From assembly GCA_000969725.1 (NCBI GenBank), contig JXSR01S061046.1: 23,834 nt of DNA; one strand, given 5' to 3'. The notes beneath the pieces were generated by a model. The model was not told the DNA's origin, searched no databases, and saw nothing but the letters and a program-made list of their open reading frames with translations. This stretch comes from Ophiothrix spiculata. Lineage: Eukaryota > Echinodermata > Ophiuroidea > Amphilepidida > Ophiotrichidae. This document shows, one piece after another, positions 9,493 through 18,658 of this stretch (positions within the stretch are counted from its first letter, which is position 1; each line of letters opens with the position of its first letter). Position numbers and translations under genes: made by a program.

Positions 9493-9533
9493 ACACGAAC
9501 ACGAATTTCTACCCCTGGATATGAACTCACAAC

Positions 9534-10143
9534 TTACGAACATGCAGAAAATATTCTACTGTTTTTCCAATATTGTACAATGCTTAGAAAAACATGTCTC
9601 AAACATTACATGAGAGCTGGTCAGCAGCCGAAAGACTTACAAAGAGTCTCAAATAAGCTGGACAGAAGAGGTAGAGCAGTTGTTTAAAAGGTACAAGTAC
9701 ACAGTGGGTGATAGATCTTGCCCAGATCCCTCTAACAACTCAACTACTGACCAACCTCCTCTCTGACTCTGATCTAACCAAGTTAGTGACCAAGCAGCGA
9801 GTGACCAATTCTAACTGGTTTGGTGCTAACAAATAACTGAGCTCTATGCAAGAGCTAAGTGGGTGAGTGGTAGCCAAACAACACTCAGATTGCTGGACTT
9901 GATCCGGAGGAAGATGCCTCTAGTCATTGATGTAGAAGAACAAGCCAGATCAGAATTTTAGATTTCCTCTTTTCACCAGAGAAGTCAGGTGGTGGCAATT
10001 AAAGCAAAATATTTACAAGCATGTCCTATAGACCTGGGAGCTCTGCTTCCACATATTGTGAGGATAGCTACTTGCACCAGCCTGTCAATCAATGCCTTTC
10101 CATGTTCCTAGCAGTAACAGTCTCAAAAACAGTTTCCACTGAC
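9534..10143. other. Unassigned stretch upstream of a LINE relic
   Basis: Slightly less AT-rich than its surroundings. AGTGACCAA occurs twice (about 9,785 and 9,803) between imperfect inverted copies of AACCAGTTAG. It may be decayed retrotransposon sequence continuing the relic at 10147, but no frame or motif shows that. Confidence 0.35.
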
Positions 10144-10146
10144 TGA

Positions 10147-10356
10147 ATTCTCATCCACATAGTATTTCATCATGTCTGTAACAGCTTGCCAGATACTGTA
10201 GCTGTTCATGTCTGGAACAGCTTGCCAGTTATTGTAGTTGAAATATCGCTGAAAATGGTGTTGTACCCTTCAAGTGCAGGGTGCATACGCATCTTATGTC
10301 ATGTATTTGAGACTCTGTCCCTGCACTCCAGTTTCCCTCTTGCTGTGAACCACTGA
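10147..10356 (+). pseudogene. Relic of a non-LTR retrotransposon ORF2 C-terminus
   Basis: The frame from 10147 to the stop at 10354-10356 reads through HVCNSLPDTVAVHVWNSLPV, then IVVEISLK. WNSLP followed by a Val/Glu/Ser-rich stretch is the familiar C-terminal end of reverse transcriptases of CR1/L2/Jockey/RTE-type LINEs. That assignment is from memory of the motif and not from a search. An in-frame stop lies just upstream (10144-10146), and the expected catalytic domains are not visible, so only a dead 3' fragment remains. The WNSLP segment is duplicated (10170-10241). A SINE-like element follows 26 bp downstream. Confidence 0.5.
10170..10241 (+). repeat. 36-bp tandem duplication inside the LINE relic
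   Basis: TCATGTCTGTAACAGCTTGC (10170) and TCATGTCTGGAACAGCTTGC (10206) open two units of exactly 36 bp that share most of their length. The period is a multiple of three, so the frame is kept. Confidence 0.8.
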
Positions 10357-10382
10357 TTAGGTTATAAGGACCTCTGTTTTAT

Positions 10383-10600
10383 ATGGTTAGAGCACGGGTC
10401 TCGTAATACAGAGATTGTGGGTTCGAGCCCCGGGCCGGGCAGTTTTCGTCTTCTTGTTTCCTTGGGCAAGAAACTTAACTCTACTTGCTCCGTGGTCTGA
10501 CAGTCACGTAAAGCCGTGGGTCCCCTGTACGAATAGATTCCTTCATGGGGTATGCATGTTATGCAAGTACTTGTATCATTGATTGATTGATATATATAGT
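10383..10600 (+). mobile_element. tRNA-derived SINE-like element
   Basis: The head contains an A-box-like GGTTAGAGC (10385-10393), an anticodon-loop-like CTCGTAA (10400-10406, as in tRNA-Thr(CGU)) and a B box GGTTCGAGCC (10420-10429). The first bases of the tRNA part are missing or diverged. Downstream, CCTTGGGCAAGAAACTTAAC (10460-10479) and AAAGCCGTGGGTCCC resemble a conserved central domain I recall from invertebrate and deuterostome SINEs (Nin-DC type); this is recollection, not a search. It ends in GATTGATTGATATATATA, a simple-repeat tail. It is not a functional tRNA because the acceptor stem is absent. No target duplication was found. Confidence 0.7.
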
Positions 10601-10662
10601 GTAATACATAGATTAAAGAAAGTACAGATCGGAAACAGGACTATTTGCACCCTAAAAATTGG

Positions 10663-10753
10663 GCTTAAGTTAGTGGATTGCGCCACGTGGGCGTCATGCC
10701 AGGACTTAAGCTTCACGTGACCCCGCTCTGCATTGTGTTGACTTCAACACAAT
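10663..10753. promoter_or_regulatory. Palindrome-rich stretch with two CACGTG sites
   Basis: GCTTAAGT (10663-10670) pairs with ACTTAAGC (10704-10711). CACGTG occurs at 10684-10689 (inside CCACGTGG) and at 10714-10719. ATTGTGTTGA (10732-10741) pairs exactly with TCAACACAAT (10744-10753) across a 2-base spacer. CACGTG is the E-box bound by bHLH factors. No promoter or gene is identified nearby, so a regulatory role is speculative; a MITE fragment is equally possible. Confidence 0.3.
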
Positions 10754-11089
10754 ACGCATATTACGCTTGACTGGCTCGATAGCTGCATTCTTGCTAAAAT
10801 TACCAATCCGTTGCTGGAGAATGGTGCAATGGTAGTTCTTGATTTTATTTTCATCCCCTGATTTTCAACCCTCATGGACTGTTGTTCACTTTAGCATTTT
10901 CTAAATTTATATCAAAAATCAACACATGGCAAGGTATGCACAAGAGACTTATATCTTTTTATTATTTTCCAAACAGAAAGTTGTTTAGAATTAGAAAGGT
11001 GTGGAAAACTTTTCTCACAGTAAAATCAGATGATTGGTAGAGCAAATTGCATAATTCATAAAAGTTCAGTTACAGATGTAAACCAGGAA

Positions 11090-11205
11090 TATTTCCCAAT
11101 ATTTTAGCATTTGTGGAATGTTATTTCATATTTATTCATGTTGTACAATATTTATTCAACTTGATACTGTACAAATAAAGTAAACAAACTGGACTTGGAC
11201 TTGAT
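11090..11205 (+). other. Possible LINE 3' tail
   Basis: TTGTACAATATTTATTCAAC, then TACTGTACAAATAAAGTAAA, end in a tandem TGGACT/TGGACT (CTGGACTTGGACTTG). LINE 3' ends often carry such AATAAA-like and short tandem tails. No coding part adjoins it; the nearest relic is 700 bp upstream. Confidence 0.2.
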
Positions 11206-12543
11206 ACGCCCAATTTATTATTTTTATTTTTATTAGGTGTGATTTTGTATTATTATCTCCAGACAAGATAAGCTTTTATTCAATATTTCGACTTTATAAT
11301 GTCTGTTTAGTACAATCGCTGGTAATAAAATTGCCCATGATTCTATCGCACACCACTGGTACAAGTCCCATGATATGGTGCACTCAGTCAAATAGTAGTT
11401 ATCATCTAGTTTCTGTGTGGCAGCAATTGAGATTTCTTCCTGATTTTGGCAGGTAGATTAGATGTGGAGCACTGTGGTTCCTGATGCGTTTGCAATGCGT
11501 TCCTGATGCATCGGCTTGCGTTGACATTTTTTGGCAGATCTCAAGATGCATTTTATTCCCATCTCAAGATTTATCTCTTCGCAAATGCATCACAAATCCA
11601 ATGCTAATGCTTTCATAATGTCAGGCTAACGTCACAGAGATGGTTTTGTGAACCTTTTGCGATGTTCTTCTGAAACATCAAGACATTTAAGACATGACAA
11701 AGACATTGGGAAACCATCGGTGATATGGACACGCAATGCATTTATGAAGAGATTTATTAATGGCCATTGTTTTCTAATATGCTGTGTATTGATGATGCTT
11801 TCAAGATACACTTGTGATGCGAGTGAATTCGCATCATAGTGGGACCAGGCCTTTAAATGGGTTTAATCAGGAAAAAAGCAACATTGGGAAGGGGCTGGCC
11901 TATTTCAAAAGAGGATCAGTCCATGAACGCCACCATCTTGCCCCTTTTCCTAATTTGGAATACCAGCGTGCCGGGTAAATGCAGCACTGTAAAATTTATA
12001 CAAAATTGCCATGTAAGCTTAACAATTAAGGCAACTTACTGTTATATGTTGTAAACATTTTCAGGACTTATGGGCTATCCAAAATCGCAACCTCATTGAT
12101 TAACTTCCGGTATTGTTTTCTGTTACTCACAATTAGTGGTAAGCTTAATTATATACGAAAATGGTTCAAAATTGAGTTTTAACACTTCTTTGAAACATTT
12201 TTTCAAAAAAAATTGTTTCAAAATTTTTCAAAGGTGGTGTGTCATCATAAATATTAAACTGGTACAATGTTTCAGGTGCAATGCTATCCAAATTAAAAGT
12301 TGAAAAGTTTACTAATAATTCTATTTTTGCTTTATCATTCAAAATTATGGATTTAAAATAAGCATTAGAAAATGTTAACTTCCTGGGTAATTACTTTCAT
12401 CTGGACTGAGTATTAACATTTGTCTTGACTGAAAAAAATCAGGAATAATTGCCAGAATAGAATGACATTTTAATACATAAAATTTCATGAGACATTTGAT
12501 GATTATATTGTTAATATTTTTTCATTTGTCATGGTCATCATAT
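11206..12543. other. Non-coding spacer with scattered small palindromes
   Basis: No gene found. TGATGCGA (11815-11822) and TCGCATCA (11829-11836) form an 8-bp hairpin with a 6-base loop. GATGCATTT/GATGCGTTT words cluster at 11480-11600. Bases 12190-12235 are alternating A- and T-runs. Confidence 0.45.
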
Positions 12544-12589
12544 CATTAACATTAATATTTTAATAATGATAAAAATATTAATGATAATG
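12544..12589. repeat. AT-rich 18-bp hairpin
   Basis: CATTAACATTAATATTTT (12544-12561) pairs with AAAATATTAATGATAATG (12572-12589) at 17 of 18 positions, loop of 10 bases. The arms consist almost wholly of A and T, so chance contributes. Confidence 0.6.
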
Positions 12590-14482
12590 CGGGCTGGGGT
12601 GGTCGAGGGCCAGTCAAATGGGGAAGGGACTCATTACGTAGATACATAATGATGCATATACATTGCAAAAAACAATTATTACAAATTTTTTTGTTTTTAA
12701 ATCAAACCGAGTACCTACCACATAATAGGCAAAAATAGTAACCACAACCATGCCAACCCTAGCTATTAAAAAGTTGCTTTAAAAAAGCTATAATTGTACG
12801 ATTTCTTGCAATGGCATTATCATATATTTTCTCAGTAAGGTTTTATAGGATTGAACGAAATAGGGGTTGAGTCAGATTTGAGAGCGTGATTCCACTAATT
12901 TGTGTCTGTAAATGTGATTTGAAGTTATAAAATGAGGATTATTTTTGAAATGTTTTATCAGCAAATTGAATTTCAGTGAAATGAATCAAATAGTTATATG
13001 GAACAGGAGTGGTATCGAGATAAAAAACCGTTCTTTGAGGATAAACAAAACAAATTGGGTTTATCAAAACTAGGTACCAGGGAGTTTCATAATCCTCAAA
13101 GTGCATGTTGAATTGAATAATTTGTTTCCTTTTTCAGATTATTACCAATTTAAATATCTCTTATCATAATTTACTTGATAAGGCTGAAATGAAATTCACT
13201 GTTGCTATGGAAGTCAAATACCATGTGTTATGTGTTTTTACTCCAAAAACAATCATTATGGTAAGGGAGAGTACTAAAATGGGTATTAGTTAGAGATGAT
13301 GCATGTACTGGGTTTAGGGGTACATGAGAAAATAATATAAGCAAAATAAAGTTCATGATGGAGTAAAGTAACAAGCTGAATGATGTTCCTGGGTTTTTAT
13401 ACAAGCTTAGTTTTAATCAAGTGGCCCATGGTTTAATTTCTGTGGTTTTTTTTCAAATAAATCAAAGTTTTAAAACAAAAATTGAAAATATCATTCTAAA
13501 GAAAAATAATTTTTTTCATAGTTGTAGTAATTTGCCTGGTGACTGAGACAACTATAGGTTTATATGTTGAATATGAAAGAAAAAGGCAAAATAATGAAGA
13601 TGTTTGTAATTATAATCAATTGTGACAATCCGAAAACAAGGAGTGACCATGAAGTGACCACTTGCTTAGTGCAATTAATTGCTGAAAGTTTAGTTTGTAT
13701 ATCTAATTTCACTATGAAATCCTCACACGGGTTGGATCACTCCTGGTGTGGGACATGAGCATTGCTCCCTTTCACCCATAGATGTTATACGATGTCCGAC
13801 AATGGCGGCGTACGTGTTACAATTTTCTATGTAAACTAATCAAGGTTAGGCACGTTTTTGCGGTGACCCACTTGTAGTTTAGTTGGTCAAGAATGCTTTT
13901 TTGTTTATGGTCAAGGAAACTACCCCATGGCTAAGCTTAATTGCTTGTGAAGTCTTGTTCCAAGTTTACCCTTCCTTGCCAAACCACAAGTTCTGATTCA
14001 TATTTTAGGCCTTCGTTATGACAAGAATTCTCCGTAAGATATGTGTACCATGTGACTCTTGTGAACGGACCACCATTGACGATTTCAGTGAAATGTAGAT
14101 CACCACTGTGAAAGTTGAAAACTTCATTTTAAACAAGAATTTAACACAAGACAAGATGCTTGAAATGTATTTGGAAATCGTCATATCTTTAGCTTGGTAA
14201 TGCATGTACCAACAATTTTGGTCTAATCTTTCCCTATGTTTCACAATTTGATAATTTTATGATGTTCAAGTTTTGAGCCAAAGGTGAATAACAGTCAATT
14301 GATACAAAATATTGTTGGTTTGTATTTATGTTGAAAAGATTTTATTAGTGTTGTTTATGTAAACATAATAACATTGAAAATGAAAATGAGAACAATAATA
14401 TTCAAGAAAATGTTTTTTAAAAATGTAAATATTGCACATAATGTTATTCTTCTCTTTTAAATGGACCTTCACCAGAATTGTA
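12590..14482. other. 1.9 kb without recognisable feature
   Basis: There is no coding signal beyond short chance frames, and no inverted or tandem repeat of note. GACAATGGCGGCGTACGTG at 13798 has a good start context but closes after ten codons. Confidence 0.5.
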
Positions 14483-14743
14483 ACATACATATGATAGCTT
14501 GATTTACTGAAGTGTTACTTTCAAAAAATGGATAGTAATTCTTTTTTGAAATTTGTATTTAAAATAATGAAGATGTTCTAGAAGACTGAGTTATCACTAA
14601 AAAACATATATATGATAGCTCGACTGAGTTATCAGTAACAAACATATGATGGCTCTATTTCTTTACTGATGTGATACTTTCAAAAAATGAATAGTAATTT
14701 ATTTTTGAAATAATGAAGATGTTCTAGAAAACTGAGTTATCAT
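14483..14743 (+). repeat. Local three-copy direct repeat, middle copy internally deleted
   Basis: Unit 1 (about 14483-14600) and unit 3 (about 14638-14743) share CATATGAT, TACTTTCAAAAAATG, ATAGTAATT, then AATAATGAAGATGTTCTAGA and ACTGAGTTATCA. Between them, about 14601-14637, the start (CATATATATGATAGCTCG) is fused directly to the end (ACTGAGTTATCAGTAA), a copy missing its centre. The period between full copies is about 160 bp. Confidence 0.75.
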
Positions 14744-15340
14744 TCCAATCTTTATTCTAAAGTTTCTCCAATACTTGAGCAATGAGAAGACCTATTTACT
14801 ACGCTGAACTTTTGACAGTCTCTATTAACAGCAACACCTTGACTCTGGTTCATCTGATGCCAAAGGGCGTAATGGTGGCGGAAGAACTTGTGAACTTTTC
14901 TTGATGATATTATTCATCACTGAAGCATCATTACAAGTAATCAGTAGTGACAGAGGGCTGACAGTTTAGGCCACAATGCCCACCTAGTTATCTCTCTCGT
15001 TGGCTCATCTTCTAAATGATTTCATCATCAGTCTCTTTCACAGTTTAATTCCCACACTCTCCTTTAAATTCACTATTTATAGTTGAAAGGGTTTATTATG
15101 TGGCTTCTGTTAGATCTTACAATGCACAGAGAGATGGTGTCATCTATATCCATTAGAACTACATATTGGGATATTTAATATTTTCTAAGGCAAGTGATAA
15201 TCATTTGCTATACACAGAAAAGGGACCTTTCACTTGCTTATGCCAATTTTGTTTTCAATATTTCAGATTGGTATAAGGGATGCTTAACCTTGTTGCCTTG
15301 TTTCCTCCATCAGTTATGATAATTGGTGACCATGTCCCAT
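14744..15340. other. Non-coding spacer
   Basis: No repeat, open frame or tRNA-like box seen. Confidence 0.5.
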
Positions 15341-15446
15341 ACCTGTCAAGTCTCCCAATTTAATAGAAGGGAGTCTCCCGATTTTTGGTTGTCCTCCCGC
15401 CCTCCCGATCGGGTTTTCATTTTAAGCCAAATCTCCCGCTTTTTGA
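15341..15446 (+). repeat. CTCCCG-rich repeat fragment
   Basis: Starting ACCTGTCAAGTCTCCCAATT, this stretch has five CTCCC words in about 85 bases, usually followed by G and a T-rich run, and the perfect palindrome CCCGATCGGG (15404-15413). It stands out from the AT-rich neighbourhood. The internal periodicity suggests a dispersed repeat of some kind. I recall similar sequence in animal genomes but cannot name a family. Confidence 0.4.
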
Positions 15447-15599
15447 AAAATATACTATTTTATCTCATCTGTTGGTTGTCTATGCTGAAATGTTAAAACC
15501 ACCCAAATTGTGAAGGAGGGCAATCATACAGCAGACCAGTAAGGGAACCTGTCATTTATGTTGCAATATTTAACCTACATTTCTTTTTTCTTCTTCAAG

Positions 15600-15639
15600 A
15601 AAGTGGCTGGCACTGGTTGAGTCGTGGATCATGACGTAT
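15600..15639 (+). other. Weak candidate microexon
   Basis: A long pyrimidine tract ending TTTTTTCTTCTTCAAG (acceptor AG at 15598-15599) is preceded by TTTAAC, a plausible branch point. A GTAAGC donor follows at 15640. The 40 bases between are open in one frame (KWLALVESWIMTY from 15601), phase-shifted by one base at the start. Signals of this quality occur by chance in 24 kb, and I recognise no protein. Confidence 0.2.
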
Positions 15640-15706
15640 GTAAGCTGAACATGAATGTATCAATCAGTCAATCAACTAGGTGATTAGAGTATGTTATTCA
15701 TTATCG

Positions 15707-15782
15707 TAGGCTTAAGGGGGATAAGGATATGATTCATAAAAAAGGGATAAACCAGGCGATTATATCCCTCATATCAAGCCTA
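15707..15782. repeat. Imperfect inverted repeat
   Basis: TAGGCTT (15707-15713) pairs with AAGCCTA (15776-15782). Inside, GATATGA and GGATAT words recur in inverted, partly shifted order. The structure is weak and may be a decayed small foldback. Confidence 0.35.
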
Positions 15783-17437
15783 ATGTGAAAGAGACTATCT
15801 GCCGCACACTTCTGGTTTGTCAACTGGGGAATTCAATGCCTGAAGCCATTCCTGGTTTTTAGTACCCATTGAAGAACGTTTTCCCAATCACCGGCACGTT
15901 TTTTGATTCACCCTCTGGAGTATTACAGCAAGATAGCTAGGAAAATAAATATGACATGTTACCCCTGTGTGGGATACTGGGGGGAATCTGGGGTGTACGT
16001 GTAATTTATACAGCATCGGTGATTTTGGCCGAACAAAAGTGCAACCAGATGGTGTAAATAAGATCAGAGTGCAGTTACTGGAAATAGCTAAAGGGGTGTT
16101 TTACATAAGCAAGTTTTCTCTCTTGGAGGCAAAATATTTAAGGAAGGGCAGTAAATAGATTGCGATTGGCTAATTCAAGCATTTTTGCAATAGTTTTGAA
16201 CTTAGTGCCCTTATTTTTCTATCAGTGATCAGTTTGTTTGATGAATAAGTTCTTCAGTCTGGATGGCTTGTGAGGTTTATCATCACTTTCGTCAATTGTG
16301 AAATTAAATACTGTAATTTAGTCTGATTTTGTGAGGCATTATAGTAGGTTAATTGCAAGAGGAAGTTGGCCATAGATCATTTGAGTTTGGTGGAGACTCA
16401 TCACATTGTCATCATGTCTGGTGTTCTGTTGGTGGTTTAAGGGAATTCTGAGTTTTGCTGAAAACCTTGAATTTGATGAGACATCATTTCCATAATTGTG
16501 CTCCTATGACAATTTTTCTTTATTTTGATGCCACTGTCAAGATCTAAGCCACTTTTCCCCTGATGAATCTTTCATAATCAGTAGTGTATGTAAGCTTTAG
16601 CACATTTTATAAATTTTCATATTAGATTTTCACATATTTCATTACATGATTTTGATTATCTAGAAATTAAAGTTAATTAGTTGAAAAGATTTAAAAAGTC
16701 CATGTTTTAAAACCAGCACCTCTTAAAACCGGCACCTCTTCCTTTAAAAAGTGCAAATTAAAAGTCTGGAATTTGATTCATGATTATGTATCATTGACCA
16801 ATTGGACAAGATCAAAAGGCAAAGAAGGCATATTTCAGTGCAAAATACATTGAGTTTATGAAAAATGGTTTTTGTTTTCTGTTAAAATTTGAAATAAAAG
16901 AAGGATCATTCCTCTTAGACACATCAAAAGTTCAAGAAAATTTAGCAAATAAACATATAATGGACTCATTTCCCACAAGGGTGGGAAAGTTTTGAAACAA
17001 AACGGCATGAATATGTCAAAGATGAGACAATTCTAGTGAAACTTTTGCCTGGAAGGTGTAGCGTGTGGACATGGAAGTGAAACAATTTGTTGGCTTTAGC
17101 GTTGGGTGGGGTTTACAATCATGCCATTATTTGTTTGTTGATAGAAAGAACGGATTCAGCTTTAAGCTTAATGTTAGTAGTTACTTAACAAAACAAGGTA
17201 ATAGCATAAATACTGGCTTGTACTTCCAGGTGGCCGGTGGAAATAATCGCTTGAAATGTTTGGTAAAGGTGCGTGCTCAGCTGGTAACAGATGCTTTTTG
17301 CGTTTCTAGCTTGGAGGAATCTTGAAGAATGAGTGTACTTTTGGTTACATAAAATAGAAAAATCTTATCTTCAGTTTGAACAGTACAGGATACAAATCAG
17401 CAGGTTGGGAGTATAAGCCCTGCTATGGCAAACAGGT
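15783..17437. other. Non-coding spacer
   Basis: No convincing gene: frames at 15967-16158 and 17065-17325 are short with no recognisable domain. The only repeat is the 16-bp tandem at 16707. Confidence 0.5.
16707..16738 (+). repeat. 16-bp tandem duplication
   Basis: TTAAAACCAGCACCTC (16707-16722) is followed immediately by TTAAAACCGGCACCTC (16723-16738), one mismatch. Confidence 0.85.
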
Positions 17438-17782
17438 TAAGCAAAAAAAAATGTTTGTTTGCCCTCCTCAACCCACCGTAAAAATGCCAAAATTTGGGTC
17501 TGGATTTTTTTCTTCAAAGTCCTAAAATAAGAAAACTCACCATTTTCAAGGAAAATGTAACATTTAGCAGAAGAAAGTTTCACGTTTAGTGTACAAAATG
17601 TGTGTTTCCTTTAAAAAATGACTCGCGATCGTTGATTAAGCCCTTCGCTGCTTGGTATTCTTGATAAAATCCTTGGAATGACATGAAAATTTATGTTTAG
17701 TGGTAAACAAAAAAGTTTGACCGACCGACCCAAATTTTTTATTTTTCCACCAGAGGGCAAAGAAACAATTTTTTAGGCCTTA
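17438..17782. mobile_element. 345-bp TIR element with TAAGGC/TTTGCCCTC ends
   Basis: The left end reads TTAAGC, an A-run, then GTTTGTTTGCCCTC. The inverted right end reads TAAGGCCTAAAAAATTGTTTC and continues TTTGCCCTC. Further in, both arms share a GTAAAAATG-like block and AAATTTGGGTC; the right arm adds GACCGACCGACCC (17719-17731). This makes imperfect arms of about 55 bp. The terminus resembles that of 7406-7843. There is no coding capacity. A family name is not known to me. Confidence 0.65.
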
Positions 17783-18559
17783 TACACATTAAGTCTTGAC
17801 CCATGTGCAATTGGTAGCTGTTACGGAGTACTGTATTACAATAAAAATGGCTGTGTTAACTAAAACAGTAAAATAAAAATGGCCAATACCATGAGTGCCT
17901 ACCGATCATACAGTTGCCAGCACATATAATAGCAAATATAAACTATTGCTATTGTTTTTACAATTATGACTTACATTAGTCAAGTAGTTTGAGCAACTAC
18001 CAAAGGTATTTTGTAAGAAGAATTACCATATTTACAACTTGGCTGATAATATGTGTCAGATTTTGAATAATTCGTTTGAACTAAAATCAACAAAACAACA
18101 TCCCAGAGGGACTAGGATTTGTCAGGATATTGATTCTGTTCATCTCAGCATGACAGACTATTGCTGTACTTTCAGTCAGGACAGACAAAATTGGATCTAG
18201 GCATAGCCAAAGGGGAATGATCAAGACCAGATCCCCAACTCTGCCTTGTGTTTGTTATTCTACTTACATCTTTACATGTAGATGCACCTTAACAAACACA
18301 CCCATATTACCGGGATAAAAATGATGAGGAGATGGCTTGTTGATGCTTTGTTGCTTCCAAACATGTGGCAGGGTGAGTGTTGATGTGACAGACTGATTTG
18401 AGACAACAGAGACTGGTGGACATGTGAAGTTCATGTGATTTTGTCCATCATTTTGTTACCATCCAAATTCTTAAGATTCTGGTAAAGTTTAGTTCGATTA
18501 ATAGAACCCTTGTTTTTTCGGGTGACACAAACCAACATAACTAACAAGTCCAGTAATCT
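17783..18559. other. Non-coding spacer
   Basis: No repeat or coding signal identified. Confidence 0.45.
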
Positions 18560-18658
18560 AGAAAGCCACTTTACTACCTACCCCGATTTTTTCGGGAGGG
18601 GCGGTCAGTCTGCCATGCAATCAGTCTGCTATGTAGAATTCTGGCTTTCTAGTAAAGT
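18560..18658. repeat. Two adjacent blocks inverted individually (A B ... A' B')
   Basis: AGAAAGCC (18560-18567) and ACTTTACTA (18568-18576) are followed 67 bases later by GGCTTTCT (18643-18650) and TAGTAAAGT (18650-18658), their complements in the same order and not the reverse order. Between lie a CCCGA/TCGGG mini-hairpin and a direct repeat of TCAGTCTGC[C/T]ATG at 18605 and 18621. A nested hairpin cannot form with both pairs; the pairing is pseudoknot-like. Confidence 0.6.

Larger units (their letters stand above)
8592..9517. mobile_element. 926-bp non-autonomous hAT-like DNA transposon
   Basis: The terminal inverted repeats are CAGGGGTAGAAATTCG (8592-8607) and its exact complement (9502-9517). 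GATAT stands directly outside both ends (8587-8591, 9518-9522), a 5-bp target duplication. The tandem copy at 8229-8411 shows the unoccupied site, confirming both borders. Subterminal regions hold arrays of GAATC/GATTC in GCG contexts: six within 8610-8680 and five within 9415-9490. CAGGGGT ends and subterminal repeats are typical of hAT elements, but classic hAT insertions duplicate 8 bp, so the superfamily is inferred. The interior frames (up to 86 codons) do not look like a transposase, so it would need one in trans. Confidence 0.85.

Noticed and set aside
10383..10440. Functional tRNA gene
   Set aside because: There are B-box and anticodon-loop-like sequences, but no complete acceptor stem and a poor anticodon stem; a SINE-like tail follows.
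12190..12235. A/T homopolymer-rich hairpin
   Set aside because: Low-complexity A- and T-runs pair trivially; there are no defined arms.
13804..13836. ATGGCGGCG start in a favourable context
   Set aside because: It closes after ten codons and no donor site or continuation was identified.
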